Below are positions 58,301 through 64,000 of a stretch of DNA of 64,000 nucleotides, in pieces. A program made the position numbers and the translations under genes. Origin of the DNA: Bdellovibrionaceae bacterium UBA1609 (lineage in GTDB: Bacteria; Bdellovibrionota; Bdellovibrionia; Bdellovibrionales; UBA1609); contig DCMZ01000010.1 in the NCBI GenBank assembly GCA_002321895.1, forward strand, positions 390,135 through 454,134, read 5' to 3'. The notes under the pieces are model-generated. The model did no database searches and was not told where the DNA came from. It saw nothing but the letters and a program-made list of their open reading frames with translations. The stretch's first letter is position 1. Each line of letters starts with the position of its first letter.

Positions 58301-59345
58301 TCTTTTTAATGGTTTTAAAAACCTTCCTATAACCATTAATGCGGATCTATCCAATGCCACACTTAAAATTCCTGAAGGAGTCACCACCCAAGGAAGTGCG
58401 TCACTTTTTATCAAAGGTCAGTGGTTCCCGTACACTCTCGGCGGCACCTACACCATTCAATCTGGCTCCGTGGAAAAGGAATTCGAAGGGGGAGGAAATA
58501 CCAATGCAAAAATTCAACCTTCTAGCTTCTTGCCCCGATTCCTGAACCAGGAAAGATTTGCTCCTCTTGAGTTTGATTTGGATGTTATTCTTGCTAACCC
58601 CATTGTTTTCAGAAACTCCCTCGCTGAAATCCCAATAAGCGGGCGAACAAAAATAACGGGATCCCTGGATAAGCCAAAGCTCACGGGACGTTTTGATTTA
58701 CAATCTGGTGGACGCGTGAATTACCGTGAAAGTGAATTTGATCTTCAGTCAGGGAACGTGACTTATAACAATAACCTCCCTGAAAATCCCAACCTCTACG
58801 TTACAGCTAATACCGTATTGGAGAGCCAAGATATTAACTATGACATAACTATGCTTCTCCAAGGCCCGGCAAAAAATCCTGATATTCGCCTTACCAGCTC
58901 CCCTCCCCTTGAAGAACTAGATATTGTTTCCCTATTAGGGTTTGGATTCACTCGAAGTAAATTAGAAGAAATCAGTCAAGACGAACAAACCGCACAAACC
59001 TCCTATCAAATCGGCTCCGCACTCCTTGCTTCTCCAATAGGAAAGGAATTAAAAAGCCGATTTGGAGTGGATATGCAAATTTCTTCTGATCTGAACGAAG
59101 AAAACAAAACCGAGCCTAAACTGACTCTCAAAAAACGCATCAATAACAATTTTAGCGCCAGTGCCAGTAGAACTTTAGGAGACGCACCTAAAACAAAAAT
59201 CACTGGTGAATATAAAATGAATAATAACCTCTCAGTGATTGGCTTTTTCGAGACCCAGGAAACCCCTGCTAAAGATGCCGCCAAAAAGGAAGACGAGGAA
59301 GATACCATTGGTATTGACCTGGAATATAAGATACAATTTAAGTGA
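55386..59345 (+). CDS. tamB: TamB/AsmA-like translocation and assembly protein (DUF490)
   Basis: A 1319-residue protein of normal TamB length: an N-terminal membrane anchor (about residues 9-28, Ile-Phe-Gly-Gly-Leu-Ala-Phe-Met), then long beta-helical repeats, and a C-terminal DUF490 domain (about residues 960-1319) ending near Ser-Leu-Leu-Gly-Phe-Gly. TamB spans the periplasm and moves phospholipids or helps insert beta-barrels, working with an Omp85 protein. The GTG start overlaps the previous gene by four bases and its stop overlaps the Omp85 gene by four. This close coupling with the Omp85 partner is the tamA-tamB pattern in reversed order. Confidence 0.9.
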   Translation: MNLKSRRLWRVLFTTFIFGGLAFMIGFTYKYHVPKLEEWLLLETERVSAKFSPFKIWPNKLKISFFPLGAKIYGIKIVPKEDMRSILAPASIEQASVSLSIIDLFRGRVSISEVEIINPDLILFVRDNRSKNSNPKPFSFRQLANIPVERINVKGLKLRADIQPANLRIKSEDINFSLENRFKSLLVDVNVEDLQTKLYDQDFVMKSLVETRFLLQDKSINISALKIKRDDNYLVGSGILQGDIPKGKINSAKGSLRTFFDLESSLALASRFQMETHLPKATGNISMETTFSYDKGRFPEANFSLKTKDVLLEGFDIGNVTALGSYNSETLRFDRLHLANNSGSLTLNNAIQKTSGNLEFSANAIPNLELTQLLSGLKIPGVPVHLNIKGNLPCKGQIKDFSLKCLGELTGSNLHVWTGEKKSTIVKAVPFNAKGSLEVDLKQVMYNAQLELGDAKGKSDGVISYEKGFDINYETPAIDFKEVTNLVNLSIQGNTSIKGRTWGTSRWAQIDMNLDTNDMWLEDHALGAVKSKLSYKKGKIIFRNIRGRLNSSLYNGIVSIDVLKPSIFLNLQSKYIDLEDVFHSFSRRGKLPFDLTGTGTAKIKAWGPLAFKKLNYNLSAELYRGTLFDESYDEIKGSVTAKSGNVKINELNLTKANSYARFNGSINRDGILNSTVVGTNFRLAESKRIKDWGLNLEGRLDFVMQLTEFILNPDLSIEGNLKEVLIAGEPQEDSKFNINYDDSVFAGTGEFLGKTIYTKFNIPLVKELPFQFKMTAKDWDFVKLFNLVSGTALKRNYRTKISINADLSSPKGGFWTSTGKIVIPEVRVQRNNLLLFNQNPIEFDFKNGIIHARNARIVNDSNHYVELTTTGLTKSNLNAKLAGQFDLGLAAILTPLEDLGGNVNFNINSSGTLDNFKVIGDAFVKNSFARVSGFPHIFEDLNADILFNEKRLLINAANARLAEGQLTGSGRVLFNGFKNLPITINADLSNATLKIPEGVTTQGSASLFIKGQWFPYTLGGTYTIQSGSVEKEFEGGGNTNAKIQPSSFLPRFLNQERFAPLEFDLDVILANPIVFRNSLAEIPISGRTKITGSLDKPKLTGRFDLQSGGRVNYRESEFDLQSGNVTYNNNLPENPNLYVTANTVLESQDINYDITMLLQGPAKNPDIRLTSSPPLEELDIVSLLGFGFTRSKLEEISQDEQTAQTSYQIGSALLASPIGKELKSRFGVDMQISSDLNEENKTEPKLTLKKRINNNFSASASRTLGDAPKTKITGEYKMNNNLSVIGFFETQETPAKDAAKKEDEEDTIGIDLEYKIQFK

Positions 59346-62242
59346 TTTTTGCTATGCGTTACTTAATTGTGTTTTTCCTCTTTGTTGTCGCTCCGTTTTG
59401 GGATGTTCATGCCTCCTACCGCATAGAAGTGGAAGGCCTTAACAATAGCCAATTACAAAAACTTGATTCTCTAGCCCCTAACTACTCTACAAAAAAATTT
59501 AGTCTCCGAGAGATGGACGATTTGATTCGAAAAATCTATGCCTCCGGAGAGTTTTCCACTGTTTCGATTCTAAAGGCCGAGGGTTCCAAATACAAAATTG
59601 TTGCCGAAGTGATTAAACGGATAAACGCAATCATTGTTACTGGTGAAAATAATTTAAGTGAACGACGAATCATCAATGCTATTTCCATCAAAAGAGGACA
59701 AGTTCTAGACCGGCAAAGAGTGCTTGAAGCGGCTAACCAAATCAAAAAACTGTATGAAGCCAATGGACACTTCTCGGCTAAAATTTCCGCAGAAATCCAA
59801 CTTATAGAAAACTCCAGAGCCGATGTTGAATTCACCGTGATCGAGGGACCTGTTGCGAATATTGTTCAAATCACAATTGATACGGAAAACCTGCATCTGA
59901 AAAAAGAACTGGAGAGAGTTGTCAAATCTCACCTTGGAGAACCTGTTAATCAATCAGAAATAGCAGACATTGAGACGGCGTTAGGGCGATACTTTTCTGA
60001 ACACAGATATCTCAGGTCCCGAGCCACCGCTCAAAACATTCAGTATGCTAATGATAGAACTGAAGCCTACTTAACTTATAAAGTAAAGGAAGCGGAGAAG
60101 TTTGAAATTGTATTTGAAGGCGCGGAAAAAATACCTGCACTAGAACTTTACCGCCGCCTTAATCTCACAGAAATGGATCGAAGCTCTACCGATCCCACAC
60201 CCGCTTTAATCGATAAAATTAGAAATATATATTTAGAACAAGGATTTGCTCACGTCCAAGTGAATCAAAAACCCCACCCCACAAAAGACCCATATCTACG
60301 CTATATTGTTTTAAATATCTCCGAAGGACCGAAAGTACGCCTACGGGACATTGAAGTGAGAGGTCGGCTTTCAAGAAACTCCAGCTACTATGAAGACTTT
60401 TTACTTTCAAATAGTGGCCCTACCATAGGGAGAGGTTACTACAATCGTGAAGACCTTCAGGTCGGCTATGATAATCTATTCACGGAGTTGAAAAACCAAG
60501 GCTACTTACAGCCAAAGTTCAATTCTGCAAAAACAACTTTCAGTAAGGATAAATCCTTTGTTGATATTCGTGTCCAGATGGATGAAGGACCGTTGTCGGT
60601 CATCCGGAGAATCCGTTTTTCTGGCAATACTATTTTCGAAGAAAAACAACTTTTGGAAATTACCGGCCTCACTCGAGGCCAGCCCCTTAATACTGAACAC
60701 ATCCAGGAAGCCATAAATCGAATTAAAGAATTTTATTATGATCAAGGCTTTTTAGAAATGGCGTTCACCAAAACTGATGAAGAAATTGTGAGCTATGACG
60801 CGGAGAAAAAGCAGGCCGTTTTAAATCTAGATATTTATGAAGGTCCAAAAATTTATGTAAAAAGTATTTTGTTAGAAGGAAACTCGTTCACCAAAGATTA
60901 TGTAATTTTAAACAGCATCCCTTTTGAGGAAGGTGATCTACTCACACCTGAGGGCTTACAGGAAGCCAATGCCAGACTGGTCGACTTGGGAATATTCAAC
61001 CGTATTTCCATTGAAATGCTCGAGAAAAATTCGAAAATAGCCAACCGTACAATTGTAATTTCCGTTTCAGAGCGCCTTCCAGGAACTTTAAAATTTGGTC
61101 CTGGAATCAATGATGAATATGGGTTTACGTTTAGACTCTATGGGGGAATTTCTTACAGTAATATCGCCGGAACAGCCCGAGCGGTCAGTGCTCGAGCGGA
61201 TTTGAACAACCACGTGGTATTGATTGGTAAGCCCACTTATAAAGTCACCTTAGGTTATTTAGAACCCTTTATTTTAGACAATTTAACCAGTGGTCGAATA
61301 AATATTTCCTTTGTAGAAGTCATTAAAGACTTGCCCGAAGGGGATTCAAAGATCGCAACCATTGAGCAGTCCAACAAAATTGACTTCTCCCTTGAGAGAG
61401 AACTCGCTAAAAACTTAACATTCACTTGGACTCTTTGGAGTATTGATTCATTAAAAAGCTTTAAAGTGAATGCGGATCCGGAAGCGGATAAAGAGCAAGT
61501 GGTCATTATAGGGCCTTCTCTAGAATATGACAGTCGTGACAACCCGTTTTCTCCCACCAAAGGGTTTTATGCCCGGTTGGGATACGACTATTCCTCTCCA
61601 GATCTAGGCAGTTCCGATGGTATTGAATTTTATAGAGTCACATCCAGCATGACAAACTACACCACCATTGGAAAAGCCAATGATATTGTTTGGGCGAATA
61701 ATATCCAAGGCGGGTATGTAGAAAACTTAAGTGGAGATAGTGGAAGCGGAGTTCCCGAATCCTATACCTTTAGGTTAGGTGGTCGATCCACCATTCGAGG
61801 CTTCGACGCCAGCGATGACAATGAATCCATTGTTCCGGAATATGAATACGATATCAATCCGGGGCCTGGTGTAACGGGTTTACCCTACGTAACCACCCAA
61901 TCCAGCTACTTTTTATATAAATCAGAATTTAGGATTCCCATCTATGGCAACTGGGCTTCCGTGCTATTTTATGATGCCGGTGCCGTCTATGTACATGATG
62001 AAACCAACCCAGATCCTATCAACACACCTGTTGAACAAAAAAAGCCATTCCGCCAATCTGCTGGATTGGGCTTTCGCTACAACACCCCGTTCGGACCCAT
62101 CAACTTTGAATGGGCCTGGAAAATTGATGGTCGGAACACCTATGACAAACTGGTCTATGATGATGATGGAAACATCACCGGCACAGATCAGAATGTAAAA
62201 GAGGCTGGTTTTAGATTTCACTTTTCATTGGGTACATTTTAA
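59342..62242 (+). CDS. Omp85-family protein (BamA/TamA-type) with POTRA repeats
   Basis: A 966-residue outer-membrane protein. After a signal peptide (ending Val-His-Ala), the periplasmic part to about residue 560 carries several POTRA domains (recurrent Ile-x-Val-x-Gly, Tyr-x-x-x-Gly-Phe patterns), more than the three of TamA, followed by the 16-strand barrel (Arg-Gly-Phe in strand region: Thr-Ile-Arg-Gly-Phe-Asp). It ends in Leu-Gly-Thr-Phe, as usual for a barrel. Directly downstream of and overlapping tamB, so it is probably TamB's partner, though the POTRA count is also BamA-like. An internal ATG at 59354 is an alternative start. Confidence 0.88.
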   Translation: MIFAMRYLIVFFLFVVAPFWDVHASYRIEVEGLNNSQLQKLDSLAPNYSTKKFSLREMDDLIRKIYASGEFSTVSILKAEGSKYKIVAEVIKRINAIIVTGENNLSERRIINAISIKRGQVLDRQRVLEAANQIKKLYEANGHFSAKISAEIQLIENSRADVEFTVIEGPVANIVQITIDTENLHLKKELERVVKSHLGEPVNQSEIADIETALGRYFSEHRYLRSRATAQNIQYANDRTEAYLTYKVKEAEKFEIVFEGAEKIPALELYRRLNLTEMDRSSTDPTPALIDKIRNIYLEQGFAHVQVNQKPHPTKDPYLRYIVLNISEGPKVRLRDIEVRGRLSRNSSYYEDFLLSNSGPTIGRGYYNREDLQVGYDNLFTELKNQGYLQPKFNSAKTTFSKDKSFVDIRVQMDEGPLSVIRRIRFSGNTIFEEKQLLEITGLTRGQPLNTEHIQEAINRIKEFYYDQGFLEMAFTKTDEEIVSYDAEKKQAVLNLDIYEGPKIYVKSILLEGNSFTKDYVILNSIPFEEGDLLTPEGLQEANARLVDLGIFNRISIEMLEKNSKIANRTIVISVSERLPGTLKFGPGINDEYGFTFRLYGGISYSNIAGTARAVSARADLNNHVVLIGKPTYKVTLGYLEPFILDNLTSGRINISFVEVIKDLPEGDSKIATIEQSNKIDFSLERELAKNLTFTWTLWSIDSLKSFKVNADPEADKEQVVIIGPSLEYDSRDNPFSPTKGFYARLGYDYSSPDLGSSDGIEFYRVTSSMTNYTTIGKANDIVWANNIQGGYVENLSGDSGSGVPESYTFRLGGRSTIRGFDASDDNESIVPEYEYDINPGPGVTGLPYVTTQSSYFLYKSEFRIPIYGNWASVLFYDAGAVYVHDETNPDPINTPVEQKKPFRQSAGLGFRYNTPFGPINFEWAWKIDGRNTYDKLVYDDDGNITGTDQNVKEAGFRFHFSLGTF

Positions 62243-62420
62243 AGCGAACACTCTCATTGCTTTAGTATAGATAGTTCCTCAATGTACAACTAGGTTTTTT
62301 ATACTTATATCCAGAACTCCTCTACCTTAAGTCCTAATTCCTGTTCGAATTTCCGAACGGTATTAGATTTACCAATGCACCTCCGAAATGAATTATGACT
62401 TCACCTAAGGATTTGCATCA

Positions 62421-63746
62421 ATGAAATTTTCATTCCTAAGCCTACTACTATTATTAATCACTCCCGCAGTTAATGGACAAACTTTCAACTGCTACACCAT
62501 AGACACGGACGCGACATCAAGCCCTTATGGATATGATATAAATGTACCATTTGAGGCCACTAACGATATGTTTGTGGAAGAATGGTGTTATGGAAAAACT
62601 GAAGATCTGCAAAAAAATGAACACGTTGTCTTTCTTAATGACAATGGAAACACCCACCCCGCTGTAATGGGTCTTGTATCAGTTAATGGGAATAAATCCT
62701 ATATCACTCATGGATCTCTTTTAAAGGGAAAGCTCACTTACCACAGAACTCAGTATGACAATTTATCTCCTATCGGTGGTCCCATATTTGAGATGGATGC
62801 CGCTAGTAAAACCTATCGTGCCACTAGAACTCGTACAGCCAGTGAGTTTGTCCAACTCTCCGACCAAGTTTTAAAATTAAAACAATTTGTTGGAGCTACA
62901 AATCTTTACGTTGTAGAAGAAGGTCAATTTGAAGAAATGCTTTCTGATGAGAAACTTCCCTGGAGAGGCTATTGGTGGCCTCATAGCGGTTTACCCTTAT
63001 CAGGAGCAGACGATTCTCCTTTGGCAAAGTACGACAATCTTGTTCAAGCAAGAACAGGGCGTAATCCTGGAGCTCGAGAATGGGAAAACACATATCATTC
63101 TCTTGAACATGTACCCTGGGGTGGACATTGTAATGGCTGGGCCGCATCTTCTGTTCTTTATGAAGATATCACCACCGAAAAATATGACCCGCTCACCGAT
63201 ACTACCTTATCTGTTGGGGACCTAAAAGGTATGCTGGCGGAAGCTTCTTTTTGTGTAAAGTGGGCTTTCTATGGAAGTCGCTACAATGGTGGACCCAACG
63301 AAGACATTACGGACATTCATGCTCATCGATTTCACAAAGTATTGCTCTACTACATTAAACATCTTCGCAAACCCATTGCCCATGACTATGTACAGGGATC
63401 TAGCGTAGACAATAATATCTATTCTGGTTACCGTTTCAACATCGAAAAAGTAGATGATACGCCCGGGAGATTTCGTGTCTTAGCTCGAATGAGAACCCAT
63501 GGATATGGTCATGGTTTTGATGATCATGGCCCTTCATCACAATTCACTAGTGAGTACGAGTACTATTTAGATACGAACCCTTCAGGAGAGATTGTAGGCG
63601 GCGAATGGATCTCCACTAACCCTGATTTTCTGTGGGTTCCACTCTATCAGCAAAAATGTGGTCGGGAAAACCCAGGCATTGACCACCGTTTTGTGGAGCA
63701 ATTTATCCAACTCTCTCCCCGCACTGGGCTTTTACCAACATTTTAA
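62421..63746 (+). CDS. secreted transglutaminase-elicitor-like protein
   Basis: A 441-residue secreted protein with a signal peptide (residues 1-19, ending Val-Asn-Gly). The centre has Trp-Gly-Gly-His-Cys-Asn-Gly-Trp-Ala-Ala-Ser with Cys237 as likely nucleophile, and downstream Tyr-Gly-His-Gly-Phe-Asp-Asp-His and Ile-Val-Gly-Gly-Glu-Trp-Ile-Ser, Asn-Pro-Asp-Phe-Leu-Trp-Val-Pro. This pattern agrees with the TGase_elicitor family known from oomycete cell-wall transglutaminases and from marine bacteria; such enzymes cross-link Gln to Lys. Assigned from remembered motifs, not a search. It stands 178 bases after the Omp85 gene, ahead of another secreted gene. Confidence 0.6.
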   Translation: MKFSFLSLLLLLITPAVNGQTFNCYTIDTDATSSPYGYDINVPFEATNDMFVEEWCYGKTEDLQKNEHVVFLNDNGNTHPAVMGLVSVNGNKSYITHGSLLKGKLTYHRTQYDNLSPIGGPIFEMDAASKTYRATRTRTASEFVQLSDQVLKLKQFVGATNLYVVEEGQFEEMLSDEKLPWRGYWWPHSGLPLSGADDSPLAKYDNLVQARTGRNPGAREWENTYHSLEHVPWGGHCNGWAASSVLYEDITTEKYDPLTDTTLSVGDLKGMLAEASFCVKWAFYGSRYNGGPNEDITDIHAHRFHKVLLYYIKHLRKPIAHDYVQGSSVDNNIYSGYRFNIEKVDDTPGRFRVLARMRTHGYGHGFDDHGPSSQFTSEYEYYLDTNPSGEIVGGEWISTNPDFLWVPLYQQKCGRENPGIDHRFVEQFIQLSPRTGLLPTF

Positions 63747-63788
63747 AACAACATAACGATTACTAACCACATCTTATGGAGGCATTTG

Positions 63789-64000
63789 ATGAACGCAACA
63801 AAATATATAATGGCAACTGCAGCTCTGCTATTGAGCTACAACTCTTCAGCTGAAGTCGTAGATTTAAGCTGCGTATTAGTGGAAGAAGAAATGGAAGTTG
63901 TACTTCAGTCCAATGAGTTTCTAGTAACGGACGACGAAGGCACAGAATTGGTCTGCATCAACAACACTGATCCAGGGCAAGATCCAGGACAAGATCCAGG
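63789..64000 (+). CDS. secreted protein with Asp-Pro-Gly-Gln repeats, 3' end outside window
   Basis: The ATG at 63789 has GGAGG six bases upstream. The first 20-odd residues form a signal peptide (Ala-Thr-Ala-Ala-Leu-Leu-Leu-Ser, cut near Ser-Ala). The mature part begins with an acidic segment containing two Cys, and at the window edge a tandem Asp-Pro-Gly-Gln repeat begins (coded by near-identical 12-base units). The gene is truncated by the window, 42 bases after the transglutaminase-like gene, so the two may be one transcript. Function unknown. Confidence 0.75.
   Translation, partial: MNATKYIMATAALLLSYNSSAEVVDLSCVLVEEEMEVVLQSNEFLVTDDEGTELVCINNTDPGQDPGQDP

Overview
The window looks like chromosomal DNA of a Gram-negative bacterium, most likely a member of the Bdellovibrionota or a close deltaproteobacterial relative. 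The inference rests on LpxC (lipid A), a TamB plus Omp85 pair, many Sec-signal proteins and lipoproteins, an ETF-ubiquinone oxidoreductase with a thiolase, an RNase Y-like protein, a secreted M14 carboxypeptidase and many fast-evolving secreted proteins of unknown role. This is judged from gene content only, without a database search. G+C is moderate by eye, and no 16S or ribosomal protein gene is present to settle it.

Layout. 1-4839: tail of a receiver-domain protein, then a leftward signalling operon (outer-membrane-like protein, periplasmic binding protein, membrane histidine kinase, receiver protein, and a GAF-HisKA protein with no ATPase domain). 4840-8075: a small accessory patch with two short genes separated by a hairpin, a toxin-antitoxin pair and a two-gene unit led by a tandem-HTH regulator, ending at a tRNA-Gly gene. 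8272-14023: a membrane protein, then a rightward imelysin / di-heme oxidoreductase / imelysin-like / HTTM operon, probably for iron handling at the envelope. 13992-19051: an ABC1 kinase and an exported ATP-grasp protein, divergent from an unknown secreted protein and a LETM1-like protein. 19054-19236 is a large palindromic intergenic element with a shorter relative at 27211-27277.

19245-37298 is mostly metabolic: APC permease with Usp tail, secreted lipase-like protein, RluA-type pseudouridine synthase, ETF-QO, a DUF2064 transferase, a REC/PilZ-like protein, a cyclic-nucleotide-binding zinc-ribbon protein divergent from an RNase Y homologue, a GKRP/MurQ-like SIS protein divergent from a thiolase, and a prolyl iminopeptidase. 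37701-47178 is envelope and secretion: vWA-like lipoprotein, carboxypeptidase, EamA transporter, an acidic-repeat LysM protein with its TPR lipoprotein, a two-gene ComEC, and alanine dehydrogenase. 47440-62242 is conserved housekeeping: lpxC, a Gly-rich lipoprotein, ruvCAB, a TPR protein, efp, and an overlapping TPR - TamB - Omp85 operon. The end holds a secreted transglutaminase-elicitor-like protein and the start of a secreted protein with Asp-Pro-Gly-Gln repeats.

No CRISPR array, insertion sequence, integrase, rRNA or prophage was seen. The most unusual items are the structured intergenic repeat family, the transglutaminase-like secreted protein, the ETF-QO lacking one cluster cysteine, the RNase Y homologue with a lost KH GxxG loop, the exported ATP-grasp protein, the binding-protein/kinase sensing cluster and the divided comEC.
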